The notes: generated by a model not told the origin, from the letters alone. Positions 8,226 through 16,346 are shown, counted from the stretch's first letter. The stretch is DNA of 64,000 nucleotides from DATBHM01 sp963772375 (GCA_963772375.1 CAVYXG010000001.1:1916139-1980138), one strand, 5' to 3'. Numbers and translations: made by a program.

Positions 8226-8852
8226 TCAGATGAAGAGCGTCGTCGCGCCCTTGGCCTCGAGCAGCGCGGTGGTGGCTCCGGCCGGTTCCTCGAGGCCGTC
8301 GATGAGGTCGTCGCGGGTGAGCCCGAGGAGGTCCATGGTCATCTGGCACGGGATGAGGCGGACGCCCATCTCCTGCGCCATCTCCATGAGCTCGGTCGGC
8401 GATGCGACCTTGTGGTCCCGGGCGAGCTTCTTCATCATGGCCGGCCCGGCGCCCACGAAGTTCATCTTCGAGAGCTTGAGGTGGTCGGTGCCACCCCGGT
8501 TCATCGCGGACATCATCTTCTGCATCCAGTTCTCGCCGGTGATGCGGACGTCGTTCTTCACGAGCGGGAACAGCCCCCAGAACGTGAAGAACACCGTCGT
8601 CTGCTGTCCCATCGCGGCCGAGGTGGTCGCGAGGATGAGCGTCGGCCACATCCGGTCGAGGTCGCCGGACCAGGCGAAGATCACGAGCTTGTCCTCGGCC
8701 TCGTCCTCCGACGGCTTCGGAGCCTGGGGTTCGAGCGCGACGTCCACGTTCGGGGGCCGTTCGCTCCTCAGCAGGTCCGCGTCGATCGGTTCGATCGCGT
8801 CGAACGGGAGCTCTGCCTCCTGTTCGAGCGTCTCGCGCGATTCCTCGGTCAC
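8226..8852 (-). CDS. DsrE2-like sulfur carrier (DsrE/DsrF/DrsH family)
   Basis: A 208-residue protein. The first 55 residues are acidic and probably disordered. The DsrE domain follows: DKLVIFAWSGDLDRMWPTL, TTVFFTFWGLFPL, and the family cysteine motif CQMTMDLLGL near residue 170. DsrE2 proteins shuttle sulfur as cysteine persulfide, usually with TusA. The GTG at 8852 is chosen because it lies just after the TusA stop at 8858 and has GAGGTG upstream; the open frame extends further only through tusA. It lies between tusA and osmC in a tightly spaced operon. Confidence 0.85.
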   Translation of the reverse strand: MTEESRETLEQEAELPFDAIEPIDADLLRSERPPNVDVALEPQAPKPSEDEAEDKLVIFAWSGDLDRMWPTLILATTSAAMGQQTTVFFTFWGLFPLVKNDVRITGENWMQKMMSAMNRGGTDHLKLSKMNFVGAGPAMMKKLARDHKVASPTELMEMAQEMGVRLIPCQMTMDLLGLTRDDLIDGLEEPAGATTALLEAKGATTLFI

Positions 8853-8857
8853 CCTCC

Positions 8858-9094
8858 TCACCTCTTCCTGATCACGTAACGGAACACGCCGTCGTCGTCG
8901 CGGGTCTGCTCGATGAGCTCGTTCCCGGTCGAACGGCACCACGCCGAGAAGTCCTGCACCGACCCGGGGTCGGTCGCGAAGACCTCGACGAGCTCGCCGC
9001 TCGCCATCTCCTTGACGGCCTTCGACGTCTTCACGATGGGCAGGGGGCAGGACAGCCCCTTCAGGTTCAGGCTCCTCGAAACGGTCGTGCTCAT
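8858..9094 (-). CDS. tusA: TusA-family sulfurtransferase (copy 2)
   Basis: A 78-residue protein with the TusA hallmark LSCPLPIVKTSKAV; the Cys of the CPxP motif carries the persulfide. Partners by family are DsrE proteins and rhodaneses. The ATG overlaps the TGA of the flavoprotein gene by 4 nt and has AGGAGG 6 nt upstream. A second TusA gene lies 1.2 kb upstream in the same operon; the two share the fold and ending (FVIRKAR versus YVIRKR) but differ at many positions, so they are old paralogues rather than a recent copy. Confidence 0.9.
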   Translation of the reverse strand: MSTTVSRSLNLKGLSCPLPIVKTSKAVKEMASGELVEVFATDPGSVQDFSAWCRSTGNELIEQTRDDDGVFRYVIRKR

Positions 9095-10257
9095 CGTTCG
9101 CCTCCTCGCCTCCAGGCCAGCTCCGGGATCCGGCCCTGGGGCACGGTCTCCCAGTACAGGCGGTTGAACATCCACTTCGCCCAGTGCCAGATCCGCCCGG
9201 GCTTGGGCGGGACCGGCGGGTGCTCGTAGTCGAACCGCAGCGCGGTCGCCTTGCCGCCGCCGGTCTCCAGGAAGCACATGACCCGGCCGCCGTAGTTCGC
9301 CTTGGGGGCGGTGCCCCGGACGAGCGACGCGATGCGGCTCGCCACGACCGGCGCCTCGAAGTGCGCCGTCGACCCGCTCTTGCTGATGGGCAGGTTGGTC
9401 GCGTCGCCCAGCGCGAACACCCGGTCGTGCTCGAGGTGCTGCAGCGTCGTCCGGTCCGTCGGGACCCACCCGCCGGAGTCCGCGAGCCCGGAGTCCTCGA
9501 TCACCTGCTGCCCGCGGTGGGGCGGGACGAGCACCAGCAGGTCGTACTCGGCCTTGTCGCCCTCGAGCGACAGGACCGTGTTCGATCCGGGATGGACCTC
9601 CTCCACGTTGAAGAACGTCTCGAGCTCGATGCCGCGGCGTTCCATGAGCGGCTGCACGAGCTTCGAGGCCGACTCGATGGTGAACGCCCTGTTGAGCGGC
9701 GACAGCAGCGTGATCTCGCTGCGGTCGCGGATCCCCCGGTCCCGCAGGTACTCGTCGAGCAGGAACACGAACTCCACCGGAGCCGGCGGGCACTTGTACG
9801 GGATGCCGGCCACGCCGACCTTGATCCGCCCGCCCTCGAACCGCCGGAGCGCCTCCCGCAGCCGGAGCGCCCCATCGAGCGAGTAGAAGTCGAACGACCC
9901 CTCGACCAGACCGGGCACGGTGTCCCTCACGAGGCGGGCACCGGTCGCGACGACCAGGTGGTCGAACGAGATCGATCCCCCGTGCTCGAGCGCAACGGTC
10001 CCCGCTGAGAGGTCGACCTTCGCCGCGCCCTCGACCAGCAGGTCCACGCCGCGCCGGAGCAGCGTGCGTTCGTCGCGGGCCAGCCAGCGGCCGTTCGCCT
10101 GGCCGAGCGCCACGTACAGGAACCCCGGCTGGTAGACGTGCATCCCGGTCGGGTCGACCACGGTGACGTGCGCGTCCCGCCCGAGCTCCTTCGACAGCAG
10201 GTTCGCGGTCAGCGTCCCGCCGACCCCGCCTCCCAGCACGACGACCTCGGCAGGCAT
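9091..10257 (-). CDS. Sulfide:quinone oxidoreductase-like flavoprotein
   Basis: A 388-residue FAD/NAD(P) oxidoreductase. The FAD-binding GGGVGG is at residues 9-14, the ATG motif is at VVATGAR, and the second FAD loop is at FALGDATNLP. Candidate redox cysteines are in YKCPPAPVEF and VMCFLETGG, the positions where SQR proteins carry theirs. By family it would oxidise sulfide to a sulfane product and pass electrons to quinone at the membrane face. It lies between two TusA genes with a 4-nt overlap to the second, so its product is probably handed to TusA and DsrE. SQR type cannot be assigned by eye. Confidence 0.85.
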   Translation of the reverse strand: MPAEVVVLGGGVGGTLTANLLSKELGRDAHVTVVDPTGMHVYQPGFLYVALGQANGRWLARDERTLLRRGVDLLVEGAAKVDLSAGTVALEHGGSISFDHLVVATGARLVRDTVPGLVEGSFDFYSLDGALRLREALRRFEGGRIKVGVAGIPYKCPPAPVEFVFLLDEYLRDRGIRDRSEITLLSPLNRAFTIESASKLVQPLMERRGIELETFFNVEEVHPGSNTVLSLEGDKAEYDLLVLVPPHRGQQVIEDSGLADSGGWVPTDRTTLQHLEHDRVFALGDATNLPISKSGSTAHFEAPVVASRIASLVRGTAPKANYGGRVMCFLETGGGKATALRFDYEHPPVPPKPGRIWHWAKWMFNRLYWETVPQGRIPELAWRRGGER

Positions 10258-10264
10258 GGCCGCG

Positions 10265-10504
10265 TCACCGGGCCTTCCGGATGACGAACCGCCGGAACCC
10301 CGGCTCCTCGACCACTTCGACCAGCTCGTGGCCGGCCTTCGCGACCCAGGCCGGGATGTCGGTCGCCGATCCCTCGTCGCTCGACAGGACCTCGATGACG
10401 TCGCCGACGGCGCCGGCGCGGACTTCGCCGATCAGCGACATGAGCGGTCCAGGGCAGGCCATGCCCCGCGCGTCGATGGACTTCGTGGTGACGGTGTCGC
10501 TCAT
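10265..10504 (-). CDS. tusA: TusA-family sulfurtransferase (copy 1)
   Basis: A 79-residue TusA protein with ARGMACPGPLMSL, in which the catalytic Cys lies in the CPGP motif. Cytoplasmic sulfur carrier. It is followed 7 nt later by the SQR-like gene and preceded by a dsrE gene 38 nt upstream. The arrangement dsrE-tusA-sqr-tusA-dsrE2 puts one carrier on each side of the presumed sulfide oxidase. Confidence 0.9.
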   Translation of the reverse strand: MSDTVTTKSIDARGMACPGPLMSLIGEVRAGAVGDVIEVLSSDEGSATDIPAWVAKAGHELVEVVEEPGFRRFVIRKAR

Positions 10505-10542
10505 CTCGGTGCCTCCTTGCCTCGTTGCCTGCATCAACTGCC

Positions 10543-10956
10543 TCACACGAACACGACCGGGCCCGTGGCCTCGGCCATGAAGGCGGCCACGCCCTCGACG
10601 TCGTCGACCAGCTCGTCGAGGTCGGCCTTGGTGATGTCGAACACGTCCATGGAGAGCGAGCACGCGTGGATGCCAACCTCTCCGACCGACTTCGCCTGCT
10701 CGAACAGGTCGGCCCAGTGGGTCACCCTGCCGCGCTCGGCCGCACGGGCGATGAGGGCCTGCCCCTCGGCCCCGGCCTCCGGGGCGACACCGTGGTCCTT
10801 GCGGATCCGATCGGCCCGGAAGGCGTCCAGGCCCCAGTACTGGAGCAGCACGTTGACCTTCCGCTCCATGGCCGCCGCGCCCACCGCGAGGACGGCGGCC
10901 GCCGTCAGCTTGTCGTCGGTGCCGGAGAAGATGACCAGCGAGAGCGTGTCGTCCAT
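10543..10956 (-). CDS. DsrE-family sulfur carrier protein
   Basis: A 137-residue protein with a standard DsrE fold: LSLVIFSGTDDKLTAAAVL at the N-terminus and the Cys motif HACSLSMDVFDIT near residue 105, equivalent to the CQMTMD motif of the downstream DsrE2. The ATG follows an AGGAGG ribosome site. It is the first gene of the sulfur operon, divergent from the CsoR/CstR-like repressor, and its 5' region contains the TACCC/GGGTA operator, so regulation by that repressor is likely. Confidence 0.85.
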   Translation of the reverse strand: MDDTLSLVIFSGTDDKLTAAAVLAVGAAAMERKVNVLLQYWGLDAFRADRIRKDHGVAPEAGAEGQALIARAAERGRVTHWADLFEQAKSVGEVGIHACSLSMDVFDITKADLDELVDDVEGVAAFMAEATGPVVFV

Positions 10957-11054
10957 CCCGTCCTCCTCGGGGTCGGTCGAGGGCAAGCGTCGCAGCGCGG
11001 TTCCTCTCCGGAATGGGTCGCCCGGCCCGGGACCTCCGGGCCGGTGGACCGGGG

Positions 11055-11068
11055 TACCCAGGGGGGTA
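11055..11068. promoter_or_regulatory. CsoR/CstR-type operator TACCC-N4-GGGTA
   Basis: TACCCAGGGGGGTA is a 5-bp inverted repeat with a 4-bp centre, the form known for CsoR/CstR-family operators. It sits in the 160-bp divergent region between dsrE and the repressor gene, just upstream of a -10 hexamer reading toward the repressor. Confidence 0.65.
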
Positions 11069-11083
11069 GGGCATGCCACCATG

Positions 11084-11089
11084 TAGCCT
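11084..11089 (+). promoter_or_regulatory. -10 hexamer TAGCCT of the CstR-like gene
   Basis: TAGCCT is 16 nt downstream of the operator, so a bound repressor would cover the -35 region. The predicted start near 11096 gives a short leader with GGAGGAGG before the GTG at 11117. Confidence 0.5.
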
Positions 11090-11116
11090 GAGCAGCGACG
11101 ACGGGAGGAGGCCGAG

Positions 11117-11386
11117 GTGAAGTTCGAGAGCGAGGCGGTTCCCGAGGCCCTCGACCGGCTCCGCAAGGTGGAGGGGCAGCTCGGCGGCATCATCCGGATG
11201 ATCGAGGGCGGACGAGACTGCCAGGACGTCGTCCAGCAGCTCGCGGCCGTCGGCCGCGCCGTCGACCGGGTGGGGCTCCGTCTCCTCACCGGCCAGCTCC
11301 GGCACTGCATCGCCGACATGGAAGCGGCGAGGGGCGACGGCTACGACGAGGCGAGGTTCGAGCGGCTGTTCCTGATGCTGACCTAG
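11117..11386 (+). CDS. CsoR-family repressor with CstR-type residues (persulfide sensor candidate)
   Basis: An 89-residue all-helical CsoR/RcnR protein, starting VKFESEAVPEALDRLRKVEGQ. Aligned by eye with M. tuberculosis CsoR, Cys36 and Cys65 are kept (here Cys35 and Cys64), but the copper ligand His61 is Gln60 (TGQLRHC) and the second-shell Tyr before the first Cys is Asp. Two Cys without the His is the CstR pattern, in which sulfane sulfur links the cysteines and releases DNA. It faces a sulfur-relay operon across a TACCC/GGGTA operator. Copper sensing is therefore less likely. Its TAG shares the CTAG of the convergent kinase stop. Confidence 0.85.
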   Translation: MKFESEAVPEALDRLRKVEGQLGGIIRMIEGGRDCQDVVQQLAAVGRAVDRVGLRLLTGQLRHCIADMEAARGDGYDEARFERLFLMLT

Positions 11387-12606
11387 GCCGAACGCGCCGG
11401 CTCCGCCTCGGCCGCCACGGCCGCCGGGAGTCGAACCCTGATCTCGAGGCCGCCGGTGGGCGGCCCCGTCGCGTCGACCGACCCGCCGTGCGCGTGGGCC
11501 ACGGCCCGGACGATCGCGAGCCCCAACCCGACGCCGCGGTCCGACCGCACGCGGTCGCGCTCGCCCCGGCGGAACGGCTCGAACAACGCCTCGACGTCCC
11601 GGACGGGCGTGCCGTCGCCGCTGTTGGTGACGACCAGCGTGACCTCGGACCCGGTCGTCACGCGCACCCACCCGCCGGGGCTGTCGTAGCGGATCGCGTT
11701 CTCCACGAGGTTCTCGACCAGGCGCTCGAGCAGGACCTCGTCGCCCCGGACCACGGCCGGCGCCAGCGAGCGCTCGAGCCGGATCTCCCGGGTCTCGGCC
11801 TCCGCCTCGAGCCGGCCCAGCACCCGTGCCGCGAGCGTCCGCAGGTCGATCTCCGGACCGGCGATCGACGGCCCCTCCGCGCGGGCGAGCAGGAGCAGGC
11901 TGTCGATGAGGCGTTCGCTCCGCTCGGTGGCCCGCCGGACCACGTCGACCATTGCCTCGTACTCCTCCCGCGTCGGGTCGGGGTTGGCGAGGGTGACGTC
12001 GATCTCGGCGCGGATGATCGACAGCGGCGTCCGCAGCTCGTGGGAGGCGTTCGCCACGAACCGCCGCTGCCCGTCGAACGCGGCGTCGAGGCGGGCGAGC
12101 ATCTCGTCGAACGTGTCGGCCAGCTCCTTCAGCTCGTCCTTGGGGCCCGGGAGGTCGATCCGTTCGTTCAGCGTGGTCTCCGACAGGCGGCGGGCCGTTC
12201 CGGTGATGGTCTTCAGCGGCCGGAGCGCCCGCCCGGCGACCACCCACCCGAGCCCGAAGCACAGCACCGCCATGCCGGCGAACGCCAGGATGGACTGGAC
12301 GAGGAGCGCCTGGAGGGCGTCGCTCCGCAGGCCCGCGGCCGCCTCCCGGAGCAGTGTCTCGAGGCGCCGGTACGCGGAGAGCGGCGGCGCCGGAAACGAG
12401 AACAGCGAGTGCCCCAACCGGATCTCGATGCGCTGCTGCAGCACTGAAGGCTGCACGGTCAGGCTGCGCCGTACGAGCAGGTAGTTCGCGACCAGCAGCA
12501 CCGCGCCGACCGCGAGGAACACCCCGCCGTACAGCAGCGTGAGGCGGAGGCGGACGGTCGGCCGGAACCGCGGCCGACCGGCGGGCCGGTCCGGCGAACC
12601 GCTCAC
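11383..12606 (-). CDS. Sensor histidine kinase
   Basis: A 407-residue membrane kinase. Two membrane helices (about residues 22-44 and 115-140) flank a short extracytoplasmic loop, followed by a HAMP linker (GRALRPLKTITGTARRL), the phosphoacceptor helix with ASHELRTPLS, the N-box ENLVENAIRY and the ATP-lid GVGLGLAIVR. The GTG start is fixed by a GTGA overlap with the upstream response-regulator stop. The signal is unknown; the loop is small (about 60 residues) and has no recognised domain. The partner regulator is frameshifted in this sequence. Confidence 0.9.
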   Translation of the reverse strand: MSGSPDRPAGRPRFRPTVRLRLTLLYGGVFLAVGAVLLVANYLLVRRSLTVQPSVLQQRIEIRLGHSLFSFPAPPLSAYRRLETLLREAAAGLRSDALQALLVQSILAFAGMAVLCFGLGWVVAGRALRPLKTITGTARRLSETTLNERIDLPGPKDELKELADTFDEMLARLDAAFDGQRRFVANASHELRTPLSIIRAEIDVTLANPDPTREEYEAMVDVVRRATERSERLIDSLLLLARAEGPSIAGPEIDLRTLAARVLGRLEAEAETREIRLERSLAPAVVRGDEVLLERLVENLVENAIRYDSPGGWVRVTTGSEVTLVVTNSGDGTPVRDVEALFEPFRRGERDRVRSDRGVGLGLAIVRAVAHAHGGSVDATGPPTGGLEIRVRLPAAVAAEAEPARSA

Positions 12607-13257
12607 AGACGGTAGCCCGAGCCGATGACCGTCTCGATGACCGGCGGTTGGCCGAGCTTCTTCCGGAGGTTCATCACCGTGACCCGGACCACGTTGGTGA
12701 AGGGGTCGGTGTTCTCGTCCCACACGCGGTCCAGGATCTGCTCGGCGCTCACGACCGCGCCGTCGGCCTCCATCAGCGCCTCGAGGACGGCGAATTCCTT
12801 CCGGGCCAGGTCCACCTGCCGCCCGCCCCGGATGACCGTGCGTGCGGCCGGATCGAGGACCACGTCCCCGCGTCGAAGGACCGGCGGGCGGGCGGCGCCC
12901 CGGCGCCGAGCGAGGGTGCGCACGCGGGCCACGAGCTCGGGGAAGGCGAACGGCTTGCCCATGTAGTCGTCGGCCCCGATGGCGAGGCCGTTCACCAGAG
13001 TCCTCGGTCCCGCCGGCCGCGGTGAGCATCAGCACGCGAGGTGGCTGGGCCCGGACGACGATCGCCCGGCACACGTCGTCTCCGTGGACGACCGGCAGGT
13101 CACGGTCGAGGACCACCACGTCGTAGGCGTTCACGTCGAGCTTGCCCAGGGCCGCCTCGCCGTCGCCGGCGACGTCGACCGCCATGCCCTCGCGACGGAG
13201 CCCCCTGGCCACGGCGTCGGCCAGCAGCTCCTCGTCCTCGACCACCAGCACCCGCAC
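12603..13257 (-). pseudogene. OmpR-type response regulator interrupted by a 1-nt frameshift
   Basis: The receiver half (VRVLVVEDEELLADAV, the phosphoacceptor in VVLDRDLP, VLMLTAAG) and the winged-helix half (GADDYMGKPFAF with the conserved Lys, then ELLAD-like DNA-binding region ending IGSGYRL) are in different frames. Removing one base at about 12999 restores one continuous 217-aa OmpR/PhoB protein; the total length of 655 nt fits exactly one extra base. The start is GTG with GGGAG upstream, and the stop overlaps the kinase start. Either this is a sequencing error or the system has lost its regulator; the intact kinase argues for an error or a very recent mutation. Confidence 0.85.
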
Positions 13258-13390
13258 GACGGTCCGCTCCCTTCCCGTTCGGACGCGTGCCGGCCAGGGT
13301 ACCCGCACGACGCCGCCCGCGAGGCGATCCGCGCGGCTGGCGATCGCTGGCCACATCGAGCATGCTCCGCGCGGGAACGGGAGGTTCGGG

Positions 13391-14059
13391 CTGGTCACCG
13401 TCGTCGTCGAGAGCGCGTTGCTCGGGATCGTCCTGACCGCGTCGAGTCCGATCGCGATCATGGGCGTCCTGGTGATGATGCCGTCGATGCCCCACGGCCG
13501 GCGGAGCGCGGTGGCGTTCGTCGCCGGATGGGCGACCGTGCTCCTGGCGATCGGGCTGCTCGGACTGCTCGGGCCCAGCGGGCTCGACTTCGGACAGGGT
13601 TCGACCGCTTCGGCCGTGACGTACGGGCTCCAGCTGGGGCTCGGCCTCGCCAGCCTCGCCTACGCGGTCGTCCGGTACCGGCGGATCCGGGCACACGGCA
13701 GCCCCCCGCCGCCCAGTTGGCTCGCGCGGGCCGGCCACGTCCCCCCGCTGGCCGCGTTCGGGATGGGGGCGCTGCTCCCGTACTACGTCGTCGCGCTGGC
13801 GTGCGTGAGCGAGATCCTCGAGGCGAACGTCGACCCGGGGGCCGAGCTCGTCGCCTACGCGGCGTTCCTGATCTTCACGACGGGGTTGCTCGCCTCGCCG
13901 TTGGTCGTGGTCGCGGCGTCGAAGGAACGCTCGCCCGAGCGGCTGGCGGCCATGGGGGGCTGGCTCGACCGGAACAGCGGCACGCTCATCACGCTCCTGG
14001 TCGCGATGATCGGGGTGCTCCTCGTGGCGCGGGGGCTGTTCGGCCTGCTGAACACGTGA
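13391..14059 (+). CDS. GAP-family membrane protein, apparent CTG start
   Basis: A 222-residue protein with about six hydrophobic helices and the N-terminal GAP/Sap motif (ESALLGIVLTASSPIAIMGV); it also has LLPYYVVALACVSEI. In mycobacteria GAP-family proteins take part in lipid export to the cell surface. No ATG, GTG or TTG lies at the expected position; CTG at 13391 has GGGAGG exactly 6 nt upstream, so CTG initiation is the best fit. Upstream in-frame starts would run antisense through the response-regulator gene. It is divergent from the two-component pair. Confidence 0.75.
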   Translation: MVTVVVESALLGIVLTASSPIAIMGVLVMMPSMPHGRRSAVAFVAGWATVLLAIGLLGLLGPSGLDFGQGSTASAVTYGLQLGLGLASLAYAVVRYRRIRAHGSPPPPSWLARAGHVPPLAAFGMGALLPYYVVALACVSEILEANVDPGAELVAYAAFLIFTTGLLASPLVVVAASKERSPERLAAMGGWLDRNSGTLITLLVAMIGVLLVARGLFGLLNT

Positions 14060-14146
14060 ATCGCGCTTACGGGGAATTTATCCGTCACGCGCTTTCATGG
14101 CGCGGCCGGAGCGCCTGAAGTCGTCCGCATGCGTACACGAAGGATC

Positions 14147-14575
14147 ATGCGCCGTGGTTGGATCAGGGGCGTCGCCAGTCTGTCCGTGGCCGTGCTGCTG
14201 CTCGCCGCCTGCGGCGGGTCCGGGAAGGGGGGCGGCACGGTCTCGTGCGACGGGACGCCGCTCAGCCCGGACGCCATCCGGCTGCCGTCCGACTACCCCA
14301 TCCCGGAGGCCGCCGTGCTGACCACGTCGAGCAAGGCCGGTCCCTCGCAGGTGGTCGACGGGTACTACCGCGGCACCCTGGAGCAGGCCTACCACGGCTG
14401 GAAGGACGCGTTCGAGAACGCCCACTACGCGGTGCTGTTCGACGAGATCGAGGTGACCGACTCGGAGGTCGCCTACCAGGCGGCCGACGGGACCTCGATC
14501 GGGCAGGTGTCGCTCAGGTCCGACTGCATCGAGGCCGGCCGGCAGAGCGTCCACATCACCAACCGCCCCGCCTGA
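14147..14575 (+). CDS. Lipoprotein, 142 aa
   Basis: The N-terminus MRRGWIRGVASLSVAVLLLAAC is a lipoprotein signal with lipobox LAAC, followed by a Gly/Ser linker. The mature domain begins CDGTPLSPDAIRLPSDYPIP and holds three more cysteines. GAAGGATC before this ATG favours it over the ATG at 14129. Anchored on the outer face of the membrane. The mature domain resembles small actinobacterial lipoproteins in which a substrate-like fold carries DGYYRG and QVSLRSDC, but I know no function. Confidence 0.75.
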   Translation: MRRGWIRGVASLSVAVLLLAACGGSGKGGGTVSCDGTPLSPDAIRLPSDYPIPEAAVLTTSSKAGPSQVVDGYYRGTLEQAYHGWKDAFENAHYAVLFDEIEVTDSEVAYQAADGTSIGQVSLRSDCIEAGRQSVHITNRPA

Positions 14576-14643
14576 GCGCGTGGCGTGGTTCGCCGGGTCC
14601 GGAAGCGGACGCCCGGGCCCGGCGGCCGCGCCTCGCGGTCAGG

Positions 14644-14657
14644 CGGGGCTTCGCCCG
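14644..14657 (+). terminator. Weak hairpin followed by TTT
   Basis: CGGG and CCCG pair around GCTTCG, followed by TTT, 69 nt after the lipoprotein stop. A short stem; only a possible terminator. Confidence 0.3.
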
Positions 14658-14742
14658 TTTCGGATCCCGGTTCCGACCGGTAGGCTTGCGCGCCACCGGC
14701 CGCCCGGGCCGCCCTCGCCGATCTGAGAAGGGATCCAGCGTC

Positions 14743-15156
14743 ATGGGAGGTGCTCCACCGCCACCGCCACCGCCACCCTCGCCGTCCTCGCCGTCCGGCA
14801 GCCCCCAGTTCCAGGCGCCACGGGGCGTCCCCGCCCCCCAGCCGGGCGCCCCGGCACCCGGCCCGGCGGGGATGACCGGGGTCGAGGTGACGAGCGGGTT
14901 CATGAAGATCGCGTTCCTGTACTACTTCTTCAAGCCCACGGTCGTGATCGACGGCGTCCCCACCAAGGTGACGTGGGGGACGCAGTTCTTCGGGCTGCAG
15001 CCCGGTCGGCATCACGTCCAGGTGTTCTTCCGGTACATCTTCATGGACGCCGGGAAAGGGGACGTGGACCTCGACTTCGCGCCCGGGCAGGTTCGGCGGA
15101 TCAGGTACCGGGCGCCGTGGTTCGTGTTCTCCCGGGGGAAGATCACCGAACTCTGA
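14743..15156 (+). CDS. Hypothetical protein with proline-rich head, 137 aa
   Basis: Residues 1-50 are almost only Pro, Gly, Ser and Ala (a run of eight prolines near the start), followed by a compact beta-rich domain of about 85 residues with VVIDGVPTKVTWG, FFGLQPGRHHVQVFFRY and a final APWFVFSRGKI. This is the layout of the small actinobacterial domain that mimics a PEGA-like beta-sandwich; no catalytic residues are seen. It ends 3 nt before the convergent DUF3291 gene. The leader contains AAGGGA about 12 nt before the ATG. Function unknown. Confidence 0.7.
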   Translation: MGGAPPPPPPPPSPSSPSGSPQFQAPRGVPAPQPGAPAPGPAGMTGVEVTSGFMKIAFLYYFFKPTVVIDGVPTKVTWGTQFFGLQPGRHHVQVFFRYIFMDAGKGDVDLDFAPGQVRRIRYRAPWFVFSRGKITEL

Positions 15157-15159
15157 GGC

Positions 15160-15663
15160 TCACCCCGTCGGACAGAACCACCGGTCGTCCCGCTCGACCT
15201 CCGCGTCGGCGTCCGGCGCGGCGAACGGCACCTTGAACGTGAACGCCTTCGGTGTGGGGCCGTGGCGCTCGAGGAGCTCGAGGCGGCGCTTGGCCTCCTC
15301 GACGGTGGGCCGCGTTCCGGCGGGGATCCACCACAGCGCGAGGGACGCGGACGCCATGCGGTGGAACCACTCCCGGCGGCGGCGGAGCACGTCGAGGTGT
15401 CCCGACCGGTAGACGAACCCCCCCAGCGACTCCACGTCCCGCCACACGGACATGTTCACCAGGATGCGGTCGTCGTCGAACGCCCGGATCGCGGTGGCGT
15501 CGCCGTCCTCGGTCTGCAGGCGCCACACGAACCCCTCCGCCCCGTCGGCGAGCGCGTTGACGGGGTCGAGGTTCGCGACGAACTCGGCGAGCTGGGCGGA
15601 GTCAAGCGGCGCGGCGAGGACGGCGACGTTCACCTGGGCGAGGTGCCACCCGGACCCGGACAT
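15160..15663 (-). CDS. DUF3291 domain protein
   Basis: A 167-residue cytoplasmic protein matching the DUF3291 layout: HLAQVNVAVL at the N-terminus, GFVWRLQTEDGDAT, NMSVWRDVESLGGFVYRSGH, then RRREWFHRM and WWIPAGTRPTVEEAKRRLE. The family has a dimeric alpha-beta barrel (ABM-like) fold related to monooxygenases, with no established reaction. The ATG lies 6 nt from a TATACT hexamer and has no ribosome site, so it is probably leaderless. Confidence 0.85.
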   Translation of the reverse strand: MSGSGWHLAQVNVAVLAAPLDSAQLAEFVANLDPVNALADGAEGFVWRLQTEDGDATAIRAFDDDRILVNMSVWRDVESLGGFVYRSGHLDVLRRRREWFHRMASASLALWWIPAGTRPTVEEAKRRLELLERHGPTPKAFTFKVPFAAPDADAEVERDDRWFCPTG

Positions 15664-15669
15664 GGGCGG

Positions 15670-15675
15670 AGTATA
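15670..15675 (-). promoter_or_regulatory. -10 hexamer TATACT, leaderless DUF3291 gene
   Basis: On the minus strand TATACT ends 6 nt before the ATG at 15663. This is the closest match to the consensus in the window. Confidence 0.55.
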
Positions 15676-15743
15676 GGTGGGGTCGCCTTCGCGGCGCCCA
15701 CCGCGTGAATCAGACGTGTCGGTCGAACGGAGGGAGGAACGCA

Positions 15744-16346
15744 ATGACGGCGATCGGCGTCATCGGGTCCGGGAGGATCGGGGGCACGCTCGCCCGGAAA
15801 TGGGCGGCCGCGGGCCACGACGTGACCTTCGGCGCCCGCGATCCGTCGAAGGTCGCCGCGTTGGCGGGCGAGATCGGGGGCTCGGCCACGTCGGTGGAGG
15901 ACGCGGTCGCGGCCGGCGAGGTGGTGCTGTTCGCCATCCCGGGCTCGGCGATGGCCTCGACCCTCGAGGTGGTCGGCGCGTCTCTCGACGGGAAGATCGC
16001 GATCGACGCGGCGAACAACATCCGGGAGGCCACGACCAACAACGCCGCCGCGTTCGCGTTTCACGCGCCGGGCGCCGCGTACGTCCGTGCGTTCAACACG
16101 CTCGGGTGGGAGCTGTTCGACGATGCGACCGTGGACGGCGTCCAGGTGGACCTGTTCTTCTGCGGGCCGGACGGCGAGCCCCGGTCGACCGCGGAGGGCC
16201 TGATCGCCGACGTGGGGCTCCGGCCCGTGTGGGCGGGCGGTCCGGAGGAGGTCGACGTCGTCGATGCCATGCTCCGGCTGTGGATCACGCTGACCATGAA
16301 GCACGGCCTCGGGCGGCGCCTGGCGTTCAAGATGATCCAGGACTGA
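15744..16346 (+). CDS. NAD(P)-binding F420-reductase-like protein
   Basis: A 200-residue Rossmann protein beginning MTAIGVIGSGRIGGTLARKW (G-x-G-x-x-G), then FGARDPSKV, where the Arg suggests NADP preference, and FAIPGSAM. The length and layout fit the NADPH-dependent F420 reductase/NADP oxidoreductase group. In a genome with LLM-class enzymes, hydride transfer between NADPH and F420 is plausible but not proven, because this group also includes dehydrogenases of unknown substrate. The ATG has GGAGGGAGG upstream; the in-frame upstream GTG at 15705 is ignored. Confidence 0.8.
   Translation: MTAIGVIGSGRIGGTLARKWAAAGHDVTFGARDPSKVAALAGEIGGSATSVEDAVAAGEVVLFAIPGSAMASTLEVVGASLDGKIAIDAANNIREATTNNAAAFAFHAPGAAYVRAFNTLGWELFDDATVDGVQVDLFFCGPDGEPRSTAEGLIADVGLRPVWAGGPEEVDVVDAMLRLWITLTMKHGLGRRLAFKMIQD

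Noticed and set aside
11117..11386. Copper-sensing CsoR
   Set aside because: The copper ligand His is Gln and the neighbours are sulfur genes, not copper pumps; the CstR reading fits better.
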